6,660 bases of DNA. It comes from Hyphomicrobiales bacterium (lineage in GTDB: Bacteria; Pseudomonadota; Alphaproteobacteria; Rhizobiales; UBA4765). This document shows positions 1 through 6,458 of the stretch, piece by piece (positions within the stretch are counted from its first letter, which is position 1; each line of letters begins with the position of its first letter). The notes under the pieces were generated by a model. It ran no database searches. It was not told where the DNA came from and saw only the letters and a program-made list of their open reading frames with translations. The stretch lies in NCBI GenBank assembly GCA_027487195.1, contig JAIYEB010000156.1, positions 1-6,660 of the forward strand. The letters are read 5' to 3'. The position numbers and the translations under genes were made by a program.

Positions 1-804
1 ATCGAGCGCCCCTGGGGAACCCATTCAGTTCCCGGAAAGGTGACGGACGTCACGCTGACGAAAACCGGCGACGTTGCCCTCCTCCTGAGGACCGACCCAT
101 ACACTGAAGCCGGAAGCGATCCGGTCGTTGTGTTGTCTGCTCAGGGTCAGTTTTTGCGCAGTTTTGGTGCAAGCGATTTATCCGACGCACACATGATCGC
201 GACCGATCCTTCAGGGCGGCTTTGGGTGGTCGATCGCGATGCCCATTGCATCGTTTGCTTTGATGCGCTCGGCAAAGTCTTGGGCCGGCTTGGCACCCGG
301 CACGGCCCGCTTCAGCCCTTCAATCACCCAAGCGATATCGCTTTTGCCGGCGATGGCTTAATTGTCGTCGCCGATGGCTATGCAAACGGTCGCATCCACA
401 TCTTTGGCGCCGATCTGTCCCATGTGCGTTCATTTGGAGAGATCGGTCACGGGCCAGGCCAATTCATGACGGCGCATGGCGTCTGGGTAACGCCTGAGCA
501 CAGGATCATTGTCGCTGACCGCGAGAACAGCAGGCTGCAGGTTTTCGATATGAACGGCGCGCTTGAGGCGATCTGGACCAGGTTTCATCGCCCGTCCGAT
601 ATCTGGGGCGATGCGAGCGGTCGTCTCTACGTGACGGACGCTGTACCGACACTGACCTGCCTTGCACCGGATGGGACGCGGCTTGGTCGCTGCCGACCTG
701 TTCTGAACGGCGCGCACGGGCTTTGGGGCGACGACCGCGACGGCACGCTCTATCTCGCCGAGGGAACGCCGAGCCGGATCACGCGCATGGCATTGTTCGA
801 ATAG
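1..804 (+). CDS. NHL-repeat beta-propeller protein, peptidyl-alpha-hydroxyglycine alpha-amidating lyase (PAL)-like; 5' end probably outside window
   Basis: The frame is open from base 1 and ends in TAG at 802-804. A GTG at 40 would give 254 residues, but the 13 codons before it (reading IERPWGTHSVPGK) look like the usual N-terminus of this family and no spaced Shine-Dalgarno precedes the GTG, so the true start is probably upstream. Numbering from that GTG, NHL-type blades are clear: LWVVDRDAHCIVCFD (61-75), VVADGYANGRIHIF (109-122), VADRENSRLQVFD (158-170), then LYVTD and LYLAE strands. The DGY.N.R and ADREN.R.Q.F signatures are typical of PAL and its bacterial relatives. Residues that align by eye with PAL's catalytic and zinc positions are present: R17, H51 (DAHMI), Y114, H146 (TAHGV) and H226 (GAHGL). 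PAL cleaves an N-C(OH) bond, releasing an amide and glyoxylate. The bacterial substrate is unknown, and a purely structural propeller is the alternative. It converges on the operon to its right. Confidence 0.8.
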   Translation: MERPWGTHSVPGKVTDVTLTKTGDVALLLRTDPYTEAGSDPVVVLSAQGQFLRSFGASDLSDAHMIATDPSGRLWVVDRDAHCIVCFDALGKVLGRLGTRHGPLQPFNHPSDIAFAGDGLIVVADGYANGRIHIFGADLSHVRSFGEIGHGPGQFMTAHGVWVTPEHRIIVADRENSRLQVFDMNGALEAIWTRFHRPSDIWGDASGRLYVTDAVPTLTCLAPDGTRLGRCRPVLNGAHGLWGDDRDGTLYLAEGTPSRITRMALFE

Positions 805-820
805 GGCTGTTCAAGCCTTT
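803..820 (+). terminator. weak hairpin at the convergent gene ends
   Basis: Bases 803-808 (AGGGCT) can pair with 814-819 (AGCCTT) around a five-base loop, with one G-T wobble, followed by a short TTTAT. It overlaps the stop codon of the plus-strand gene and lies in the 40-base gap between convergent genes. The stem is short and the T-run poor, so this is at best a weak intrinsic terminator. Nothing stronger is visible for the minus-strand operon in the same gap. Confidence 0.22.
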
Positions 821-844
821 ATGGGCGCCGCAGAGGTCTCAACA

Positions 845-1765
845 TTACGCCGCCCTGACATCCAGCATCGGGAAACGCTTGATCCAATGCTGCGCAATTG
901 CCAGGCGCTGGCAGACCCAGACCTGATCACGGCTTTGCACATAGTCGAGGAAGCGCTTCAGCCCGGCAACCCGCGCCGGTTGTCCGAGGATGCGACCATG
1001 CATGCCAACGCTCATCATCTTCGGGCGCTCACTGCCTTCCTCCCAGAGCGTGTCAAACGCATCCCGCAGCATTGAGAAGAATGTGTCCCCGTCGGTGACT
1101 GCATTCACCAGCTTCGCGTCGTTGGTCACGAGCGAGTAGGGAATGACGAGTTGCTGGCGATCGCGGAGCTTTATCCAATATGGCAAATCGTCCGCATAAC
1201 TATCTGAATCATAGACAAACCCGCCCGCCTCGATCAGCAGGTCGCGCGTGTTGATGCTTGGCGCATAGCGCGAGTACCAGCCTGTCGGGCGTTGTCCGAG
1301 GGTTGCCTCAAGCGAAGCGAGCGCCTTTCGGATTTCGGCGCGCTCGGTTTCCTTGTCCAGGCGATAATGCTCGATCCAGCGATAGCCATGGCAACACACG
1401 TCATGGCCGGCATCGCGGATCGCACGTGCCGCATCAGGGTTTCGTTCCAGCGCCAGCGCGCTGGCAAAAACCGTCAGCGGCAGCCCACGCTCGCGAAACA
1501 GTCGCATGAGGCGCCAGAAGCCGGCCCGTGCGCCATACTCATACATGCTCTCGGCACCAAGATCGCGATCACCCAGCGGAACGCGGGCCGCCGCGACCTC
1601 TGTCAACGCGCTTTCCGACCGCCCATCGCCATCGCCAATGGAGTATTCGGCGCCTTCCTCGACATTCAGAACAAAGTTGACGGCAACGCGCGCGCCTCCT
1701 GGCCATTCGGCCCGTGGTGGATGTTCGCCATAGCCGACAAAGTCCCGGTCCTGTGGGTTTCGCAT
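845..1765 (-). CDS. polysaccharide deacetylase-family protein of the PuuE (allantoinase) group
   Basis: This 306-residue protein matches PuuE allantoinase almost end to end in length and motif order: DFVGYGEHPP (8-17), WPGGARVAVNFVLNVEEGAE (21-40), YEYGARAGFWRLMRLF (75-90), HGYRW (126-130), GGFVYDSDSYADDLPYW (181-197), KMMSVGMHGR (249-258) and an ARVAGLKRF helix. PuuE enzymes hydrolyse the hydantoin ring of allantoin using a NodB fold with altered metal ligands. Here too the TFDD motif is replaced by a VEEG strand (E36, E37), and H126 lacks the second histidine of the HSxxxH motif, so a classic zinc chitin deacetylase is unlikely. It differs from PuuE as I recall it at the active-site loop (WYSRYAPSINTR, 163-174, where PuuE has a TGRTGPNTR-like loop) and at HGR (256-258, where PuuE has HCR). 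The substrate may therefore be another cyclic or linear amide. No other urate or allantoin gene is visible. Last gene of the operon, 21 bases after the M14 gene; GGAG lies 12 bases before the ATG. Confidence 0.85.
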   Translation of the reverse strand: MRNPQDRDFVGYGEHPPRAEWPGGARVAVNFVLNVEEGAEYSIGDGDGRSESALTEVAAARVPLGDRDLGAESMYEYGARAGFWRLMRLFRERGLPLTVFASALALERNPDAARAIRDAGHDVCCHGYRWIEHYRLDKETERAEIRKALASLEATLGQRPTGWYSRYAPSINTRDLLIEAGGFVYDSDSYADDLPYWIKLRDRQQLVIPYSLVTNDAKLVNAVTDGDTFFSMLRDAFDTLWEEGSERPKMMSVGMHGRILGQPARVAGLKRFLDYVQSRDQVWVCQRLAIAQHWIKRFPMLDVRAA

Positions 1766-1786
1766 GTCGATATCCCGCTCCAGACG

Positions 1787-2842
1787 CTATTCGCGCTTGC
1801 CCTGAACCTTGTTGAAGAAGCAGCACCACTCGCCGGTCGTGACGTTTGGCAAGGCGCGCAGGCCAAAGATCATGCCGTCGGCAGGCGCTTTCAACTCGGC
1901 CAACTCGTTGCCGAACAGGTCGACGATCCGCGCGATCCTCGTGCCAGCCTTCATCATGGTCAGGAACTTGATGTCAGGCTCGGGTAGATAAATGCCTGAA
2001 GCGGGCGCCAGCAGTGCCTCTTGCATGCCCCGCGTGCGGTTTTGATCATAGGCCGCTTTGCCGGGCAGCATCTTGTAGTGCTTCAACACGTTCAGGATGG
2101 CGTCAGCGAGTGTACGCCCAACCTTGGCAAAGGCCGAAGGCGAGGTCGCAGAGCGCCCGCCAAGCTCAACCGTAATGCCTGTCTTGCCGATCTCTGCCAT
2201 GACAGCCATCGGATTGCCCTTGGGGTTTGGCGACGACATGATGCAACCCCATCCGGGGCCCATGGCCGTGCCAAGCTCAACGGACTCAGGCCGCTCATCG
2301 ATGAACATCGCCTCCGCAAGGTAGGAGTGCGCGCCGCCGGAATGGATGGAGATTTCGAGATCTGCGGTCTTCTTCAGCCATTCCGCATGCGCCCAGCAAA
2401 TACGCTCGGTCAGGTAGCCGTTGGGACGACCGGGATAGATGCGGTTGGCGTCAAAGCTGAACGTATCGAGCGGGTTGCCGCGATTGGCCGCTTCAAAGGC
2501 CGGCACATTGATGACCGGGACCAGAACAAGGGTCCCGGCGAGCTTGGCCGGATCCACTTCACGAAGCAGGATCTGGCAGCACAACGGTCCTTCGGGCTCA
2601 TCGCCATGGATGGCCCCATCGACCCACAACACCTTGCCGGGTTTTGTTCCATTGATGATGGCCACAGGGATCTCGACCGGGCTTCCACCCGCGAGCTTTG
2701 TCACCGGGATTGCACCGAAGGCAATTGTTCCAGGTTTTGCCTTGGCTGTGCCGACAGTCACGGTTTTCATGGTCGTTTCCGTTTTGGAATTGTCCGTCTT
2801 GGACTTTGCGGACGTCTTGGACTTCGCGGATGCCTTGGCCAT
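1787..2842 (-). CDS. succinylglutamate desuccinylase/aspartoacylase-family amidohydrolase (M14 fold)
   Basis: The protein has 351 residues. Family members are zinc hydrolases that remove an acyl group from an N-acyl amino acid; EutE/DoeB in ectoine breakdown is one relative. Zinc ligands appear as H79 and E82 in HGDEPEG (79-85) and H167 in SIHSGG (165-170). N133-R134 in DANRIYPG would bind substrate carboxylate, and E226 in TVELGG is the likely catalytic glutamate. The C-terminal part (about 280-345) fits the small beta-barrel common to this group. Residues 2-24 are an unusual Lys/Ser/Thr/Ala-rich tail built on a tandem repeat. Initiation at M25 (base 2770) would give a more usual 327 residues, but AAGGGA 11 bases before the first ATG favours the longer form, and little resembling a ribosome site precedes M25. 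It starts 5 bases after the VOC gene stop, so coupled translation is likely. The acyl substrate cannot be told from sequence. Confidence 0.88.
   Translation of the reverse strand: MAKASAKSKTSAKSKTDNSKTETTMKTVTVGTAKAKPGTIAFGAIPVTKLAGGSPVEIPVAIINGTKPGKVLWVDGAIHGDEPEGPLCCQILLREVDPAKLAGTLVLVPVINVPAFEAANRGNPLDTFSFDANRIYPGRPNGYLTERICWAHAEWLKKTADLEISIHSGGAHSYLAEAMFIDERPESVELGTAMGPGWGCIMSSPNPKGNPMAVMAEIGKTGITVELGGRSATSPSAFAKVGRTLADAILNVLKHYKMLPGKAAYDQNRTRGMQEALLAPASGIYLPEPDIKFLTMMKAGTRIARIVDLFGNELAELKAPADGMIFGLRALPNVTTGEWCCFFNKVQGKRE
2796..2831 (-). repeat. two-copy 18-base tandem repeat in the N-terminal coding region
   Basis: Bases 2796-2813 and 2814-2831 are direct copies with 16 of 18 bases matching. 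A third partial copy follows in the GCCTTGGCC at 2832-2840. The period is six codons and encodes the repeated AKSKT(S) units of the M14 protein's N-terminal tail. Both mismatches are at third codon positions, so the repeat is preserved at protein level. Confidence 0.85.
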
Positions 2843-2847
2843 TTCGA

Positions 2848-3354
2848 TCAGATTCCCTTGACCTGTTCGTATTTCTTCAGTTCCTCGGGCGTGTAGACCT
2901 GCATGAACTCGATCTCGATGCCGCCGGCATCATTGTCGAGAAACGCCACATAGCCTTCGGGATGCGGGTGCGAACCCATGACGCCGCCGCAGCCCTTGCA
3001 GCCGCGCAGTGAGGCGCCGTTTGCCTGGGCATGGGCCAGAGCCTTGTCGATATTGTCGACGGCGTAGCAGATGTGATGCAGCCCCTCGCCGCCCCGCTCC
3101 TTGATCCACGCGTCAAACCGGCCGCCCGGGTCCATGGACTGGCACAGCTGATACTCGATGCCGCCGAGGTTGAAGAGCGCCACGCGGTTGCGCGACTTGG
3201 CATACTCGTGGATGTGCGTTTCTGCGGGCACGCACAGGAAGCGGCTGTAGGATTTCAGTGCCGTGTCGACATCCTTGACCGCGAAGGCCATGTGCTTGAG
3301 CGACAGGATGTTCGGGTTGTCGGAAACCGGTTGCGGTGTGGCATGAACGGTCAT
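2848..3354 (-). CDS. VOC (glyoxalase/dioxygenase-fold) family protein, methylmalonyl-CoA epimerase-like
   Basis: The protein has 168 residues and two paired beta-alpha-beta-beta-beta modules. Module 1 begins at LKHMAFAV (19-26) and ends at IEYQLCQ (66-72); module 2 begins at GLHHICYAVDNIDKAL (91-106) and ends at IEIEFMQ (146-152). The equivalent metal positions give H21, Q69, H94 and E149, the H-Q-H-E set of methylmalonyl-CoA epimerase and related lyases, so a divalent-metal enzyme is likely. Epimerase, lactoylglutathione-lyase-like and isomerase roles all remain possible. Its place between an aminotransferase and an amidohydrolase points to a catabolic intermediate rather than propionate metabolism, and no mutase or carboxylase gene is nearby. 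The connecting loop holds an odd CKGCGG plus HPHP cluster (119-132). The ATG has a strong GAGGAGG six bases upstream, overlapping the aminotransferase stop. Confidence 0.82.
   Translation of the reverse strand: MTVHATPQPVSDNPNILSLKHMAFAVKDVDTALKSYSRFLCVPAETHIHEYAKSRNRVALFNLGGIEYQLCQSMDPGGRFDAWIKERGGEGLHHICYAVDNIDKALAHAQANGASLRGCKGCGGVMGSHPHPEGYVAFLDNDAGGIEIEFMQVYTPEELKKYEQVKGI
2854..2859 (-). promoter_or_regulatory. ribosome binding site supporting the long form of the M14 protein
   Basis: On the minus strand this reads AAGGGA, 11 bases before the ATG at 2842, and lies within the last codons of the VOC gene. It supports translation of the Lys-rich N-terminal tail. The alternative ATG at 2770 has only a poor GGAAA nearby. 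Confidence 0.5.
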
Positions 3355-3360
3355 GGCGTG

Positions 3361-3367
3361 CCTCCTC
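3361..3367 (-). promoter_or_regulatory. strong ribosome binding site of the VOC gene, fused to the upstream stop codon
   Basis: On the minus strand the sequence reads TGAGGAGG: the aminotransferase TGA (3368-3366) provides the first bases of a near-perfect anti-16S match GAGGAGG, six bases from the VOC ATG. Ribosomes terminating on the aminotransferase would sit on this site, so coupled translation is plausible. Confidence 0.75.
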
Positions 3368-4556
3368 AGGCGGACTTGGTCAGTTTTTGTGCTTTCAGCC
3401 CGGCAACGACGCTGGCCATGCGGCGCGCGGCTTCCTCAACGCGCGGAACCGGCTGCAACAGCGAGATGCGGACGTAATCATCGCAATGGTCGCCAAAGAG
3501 CGAGCCAGGAAACATCATGACGCGCCCCTCTTCCAGAAGCTTCAGGCAGAAATCAGATGCCGACAATCCGGTCGATGACACGTTGGCATAGACGTAAAAC
3601 GCGCCATTCGGCTTGGCGTAGCTCAAACCCATCCGGTCGAGCGCTGCCATCATCACGACCCGGCGTGAATCATACTCCCGCCTTGCGGCCTCAACCGAAT
3701 CCTGCGGACCGGTCAACGCGGCAAGTGCTGCATGCTGACTGACAGCCGGAGCGCAGATGGCAAGGCCGTGGTGAATCTCGGCCATGGCCTTCACGAGCGT
3801 GCGCGGGCCGGCAAAGTACCCAACCCGCCAGCCCGTCATGGCATAGGCCTTTGAAAAGCCATCGATGGTGATCGTGCGCTCTTTCATGCCGGGAAGCGCC
3901 GCAACCGGCTGAACGCGCGCGTTGTCATAGACAAGCCGGGCATAAATCTCGTCGGAAATCACGATGAGATCGTGCTTCACGGCCAATGCCGCCAGCTTCT
4001 CGATTTCTGACGGCGGGATCACCATCCCTGTGGGGTTTGACGGGTTGATCAGGCAAATCATCCGCGACTTTGGCGTCAGGACCTTTTCGACGGCCTCCGC
4101 CGTCAGCGCGAAGCCATCCTTCTCAAAGGTCGGCACGGCAACCGTCTTGCCTTCAGCCAGCTCAACAGCCTGATGGTAGGAGTTGTAGCCAGGCGATGGC
4201 ATGATGACCTCGTCATCAGGGTCGATCAGCGCAAGCATCGCGACAAACATCGATTCCTGCGCGCCAGACGTGACGACGATCTCATCGCTCGTGTAGTCGC
4301 CACCGCCATTTGCCTTGATGGAGGTTGCAATGGCTTCGCGCAGTTGCGGCATTCCAAGCGGATGGGTGTAGTGGGTTGCGCCAGCTCCCAGCGCCTTTTG
4401 CCCGGCTTCGATGATGTGGGCCGGCGTATCAAGATCAGGATCACCGCGCCCAAGGGCAATGACATCCTTGAGGCCCGCAGCAATGTCCAGCATGCGGGTA
4501 CGCAACGAGGATTCCTTGATGGACACCCGTTTGGCAAAGCGCTCAATTCGGCTCAC
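3366..4556 (-). CDS. class I/II pyridoxal-phosphate aminotransferase (aspartate aminotransferase fold)
   Basis: The protein has 396 residues, the normal length for fold-type I subgroup I-gamma-like aminotransferases. The Schiff-base lysine is K236 in IDGFSKAYAMTGWRVGY (231-247); R244 in that motif is the usual phosphate-contacting arginine. Other hallmarks are THYTHPLGMPQLREAIA (61-77), TSGAQES (96-102), the NPSNPTG cofactor loop (171-177) with N174, D202 and Y205 in SDEIYARLVY, and R363 in YVRIS, the expected binder of the substrate alpha-carboxylate. All key residues are present, so an active enzyme is expected. It should transfer an amino group from an amino acid to a 2-oxo acid in the cytoplasm; the preferred donor is not readable. 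Translation starts at GTG: an in-frame TGA lies just upstream (4562-4560) and GGAG sits eight bases before the GTG. It follows the permease gene by 34 bases and probably processes the amino acid freed by the neighbouring amidohydrolases. Confidence 0.92.
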   Translation of the reverse strand: MSRIERFAKRVSIKESSLRTRMLDIAAGLKDVIALGRGDPDLDTPAHIIEAGQKALGAGATHYTHPLGMPQLREAIATSIKANGGGDYTSDEIVVTSGAQESMFVAMLALIDPDDEVIMPSPGYNSYHQAVELAEGKTVAVPTFEKDGFALTAEAVEKVLTPKSRMICLINPSNPTGMVIPPSEIEKLAALAVKHDLIVISDEIYARLVYDNARVQPVAALPGMKERTITIDGFSKAYAMTGWRVGYFAGPRTLVKAMAEIHHGLAICAPAVSQHAALAALTGPQDSVEAARREYDSRRVVMMAALDRMGLSYAKPNGAFYVYANVSSTGLSASDFCLKLLEEGRVMMFPGSLFGDHCDDYVRISLLQPVPRVEEAARRMASVVAGLKAQKLTKSA

Positions 4557-4564
4557 AGATCATT

Positions 4565-4568
4565 CTCC
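4565..4568 (-). promoter_or_regulatory. ribosome binding site fixing the GTG start of the aminotransferase
   Basis: GGAG on the minus strand, eight bases before GTG at 4556. A nearby ATG (4563-4561) is out of frame, so the GTG is the first usable start. Confidence 0.6.
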
Positions 4569-4590
4569 GGTATGGCTGGATCAGGGTTCA

Positions 4591-5475
4591 TCAGCGGCGG
4601 TCCTTGGCCTTGGGATCGAGCACCTGAGACAAGCGATCGCCGATCAGGTTGACCGACATCACGACGAGAAACAGGGCAAGGCCTGGAAAGATCATCATCC
4701 ACGGGGCATAGCGCATGTACTCGCGCCCGCCTGAAAGCATGGCGCCCCATTCAGGCGTTGGCGGCTGCGCACCAAGCCCGAGAAACGACAGCGTCGCGGT
4801 TGAAAGAATGGCGTTGCCAAGATCAAGCGTGCCCAGCACCACGAGGGTTGGCACCACATTCGGCAAGAGATGGCGCGCCATGATCCGGATGTCAGATGCG
4901 CCAAGCGCACGGGCGGCTTCGACATAGAGCTGTTCGCGCACAACCAGAACCGCACCGCGCACCACGCGGGCAAAGCGCGGAACCCCGGCAATCGCAACTG
5001 CAACGACAACGTTGACGAGCCCGACACCCAACACCGAGACGATCATGATCGCGAGCACGATGGCCGGAAAGCCAAGCAGAACGTCGATCAGACGGCTGCC
5101 CCAGACATCGATCCGCCCTCCAACGAAGCCGAGCACAATGCCAATCACGCTGCCAACGAACAGCGACAACAGCACCGTCGCGATGCCAAGCGAGATCGAG
5201 TAGCGCCCGCCAGCAATCACGCGGGAGAACAGATCTCGCCCGTGAAGGTCGGTGCCAAAGAGATGCTCGAGGCTCGGGCCCTGCAAGCGCATGCCAACAT
5301 CAGTCTCGTTCCAGTCATAGGGCGCAATGAAAGGTGCCAGAATGGCTGCGAGAACCAGGAGCGAGAACAGGATGGTTCCGATCAGCGCGCCGGGGTTCAG
5401 GAACAGCCGGCGTGCAAACCGTAGTGTCGGAGAGCGGGCCTTGAGGGTCGCGGGCTGAGCGGCAATTGCGTTCAT
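4591..5475 (-). CDS. peptide/opine-type ABC transporter permease, DppC/OppC family
   Basis: This 294-residue inner-membrane protein is one of the two channel subunits of a dipeptide/oligopeptide/nickel-type importer. A cytoplasmic N-terminus ending in RRLFLNPGAL leads into the first membrane segment (about 30-52). Next come the hallmark FGTDLHGRDLFSR (73-85), several hydrophobic helices (about 93-117, 131-150, 154-165, 208-228 and 258-278), and the cytoplasmic EAA loop contacting the ATPase, EAARALGASDIRIMARHLLPN (186-206). LSFLGLGAQPPTPEWG (229-244) is the typical DppC signature. Length and motif order are complete. Its ATG overlaps the upstream permease stop in an ATGA, and GGAG lies eight bases before it. 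These permeases import peptides, opines, glutathione, nickel or other small solutes, so the family alone does not give the ligand. The downstream enzymes suggest an amide-bearing nutrient. Confidence 0.95.
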   Translation of the reverse strand: MNAIAAQPATLKARSPTLRFARRLFLNPGALIGTILFSLLVLAAILAPFIAPYDWNETDVGMRLQGPSLEHLFGTDLHGRDLFSRVIAGGRYSISLGIATVLLSLFVGSVIGIVLGFVGGRIDVWGSRLIDVLLGFPAIVLAIMIVSVLGVGLVNVVVAVAIAGVPRFARVVRGAVLVVREQLYVEAARALGASDIRIMARHLLPNVVPTLVVLGTLDLGNAILSTATLSFLGLGAQPPTPEWGAMLSGGREYMRYAPWMMIFPGLALFLVVMSVNLIGDRLSQVLDPKAKDRR

Positions 5476-6398
5476 GACGCCCGCTCCATGCGCACACGCG
5501 GATCAATCAGCCCGTAGATCAGGTCGATGATGACATTGATGATCACGTAGGCCGCCGTCTTGTAGACGATGAGCGCCTGCACCAGCGGCATGTCCTTGGT
5601 CAGAACCGCATCGACAAGCATCGTGCCAAGGCCCGGCCGGGCAAAGACGTTTTCGGTCACGACAGCGCCGCCAATCAGCAGAGCGAACTGAAGACCAAGA
5701 AGCGTCACGGGCGGGATCATGGCATTGCGCAGCGCGTGCTTGAGAACAACCTTGACCGGCGGCAGACCTTTTGCGCGCGCGGTCCGGATGTAATCCTGTC
5801 CCATCGCCTCGATGATCGAAGAGCGGACAAGGCGGGCAAAGCCACCCGCAATGAACAGTCCGACGGTAATGGACGGCAGGATCAGCGCATCAAGGCCGCG
5901 CCCCGTGATCGGCACCCACATGAGGATCGTGCCGAAGACATAGATCAGCACCATGCCAATCCAGAAGCTTGGTAACGACACGCCGACAAGCGCCAGGGCC
6001 ATGCAGGTACTGTCGATCCAGCTGTTGGGCCTGATGCCGGCAAGGATGCCGAGGATAATGCCCATCACGAGCCCGACCAGCAGGCCGCCGAGGGCCAGTT
6101 CAATCGTCGACCCCATCTGTTCGGCGATCATGGTTGTGACAGGCCGGCGCGAGCGAAAGCTCTCGCCAAGATCGCCTTGAACAGCGCGCACCACGAACGT
6201 GACGTAGCGCTCGACCACAGGCTTATCGAGGCCAAGACGGACCCGCTCGCGCTGGCGAACCTCTTCAGAGGCAGGCACGCCCGCCAGCATGAGATTGACC
6301 GGATCGCCGGGAATGATCTGCAAAACAACAAACACCAGCGACCAGGTGAACAGGATCACCGGGATCACGCCGAAGATGCGTTTTGCAAAAAAGCTCAT
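5472..6398 (-). CDS. peptide/opine-type ABC transporter permease, DppB/OppB family
   Basis: This 308-residue inner-membrane protein pairs with the DppC-type subunit encoded directly downstream. The N-terminal membrane helix (about 8-29) is followed by the family mark IIPGDPVNLM (28-37), a periplasmic region with GDLGESFRSRRPV (75-87), helices at about 97-121, 133-158 and 171-190, and the EAA loop YIRTARAKGLPPVKVVLKHA (203-222) that docks on the ATPase. GGAVVTENVFARPGLG (243-258) and the C-terminal DLIYGLIDPRVR (292-303) are classic DppB features. The protein appears complete. The ATG lies four bases after a GAGG site and 60 bases after the binding-protein stop; a GC-rich hairpin sits in that gap. 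The four-base overlap with the next gene implies equal, coupled production of the two channel subunits. No ATP-binding subunit gene is present in the window. Confidence 0.95.
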   Translation of the reverse strand: MSFFAKRIFGVIPVILFTWSLVFVVLQIIPGDPVNLMLAGVPASEEVRQRERVRLGLDKPVVERYVTFVVRAVQGDLGESFRSRRPVTTMIAEQMGSTIELALGGLLVGLVMGIILGILAGIRPNSWIDSTCMALALVGVSLPSFWIGMVLIYVFGTILMWVPITGRGLDALILPSITVGLFIAGGFARLVRSSIIEAMGQDYIRTARAKGLPPVKVVLKHALRNAMIPPVTLLGLQFALLIGGAVVTENVFARPGLGTMLVDAVLTKDMPLVQALIVYKTAAYVIINVIIDLIYGLIDPRVRMERAS

Positions 6399-6415
6399 AT
6401 GGCCTCGTCAGTGCA

Positions 6416-6437
6416 GCCCGGTCGCAAGCGACCGGGC
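6416..6437 (-). promoter_or_regulatory. perfect GC-rich hairpin between binding-protein and permease genes
   Basis: GCCCGGTCGC and its exact reverse complement GCGACCGGGC are separated by two bases, giving a 22-base palindrome that would fold as a 9-bp stem with a CTTG tetraloop in the mRNA. No T-run follows on either strand, so it is not a standard intrinsic terminator. Such stems just after the binding-protein gene often shield the upstream transcript from 3' exonucleases and cut read-through, giving more binding protein than permease. That role is inferred here. Confidence 0.65.
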
Positions 6438-6458
6438 CGATTGAGCAGGAAGACTGGG

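Noticed and set aside
40..42. GTG as the true start of the PAL-like gene
   Set aside because: The frame is open to the window edge, the 13 preceding codons resemble the family N-terminus, and GGAAAG touches the GTG with no spacing.
845..1765. Chitin or peptidoglycan deacetylase function
   Set aside because: The NodB metal motifs are not intact (VEEG in place of the Asp-Asp strand, HGYRW lacking the second histidine), there is no signal peptide, and the match is to PuuE-type proteins.
1292..1987. Plus-strand open frame of 231 codons opposite the PuuE-type gene
   Set aside because: No recognisable motif, no ribosome site noted, and it spans the end of one clear minus-strand gene and the start of another.
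2021..2896. Long plus-strand open frame (291 codons) opposite the M14 and VOC genes
   Set aside because: It lies fully antisense to well-supported genes, is rich in Arg, Gly and His without domain motifs, and reflects GC-rich third-position bias.
4870..5424. Plus-strand open frame opposite the DppC-type permease
   Set aside because: Composition is dominated by Asn, Asp, Arg, Gln and Glu, the expected complement of hydrophobic membrane codons; it is a shadow frame.
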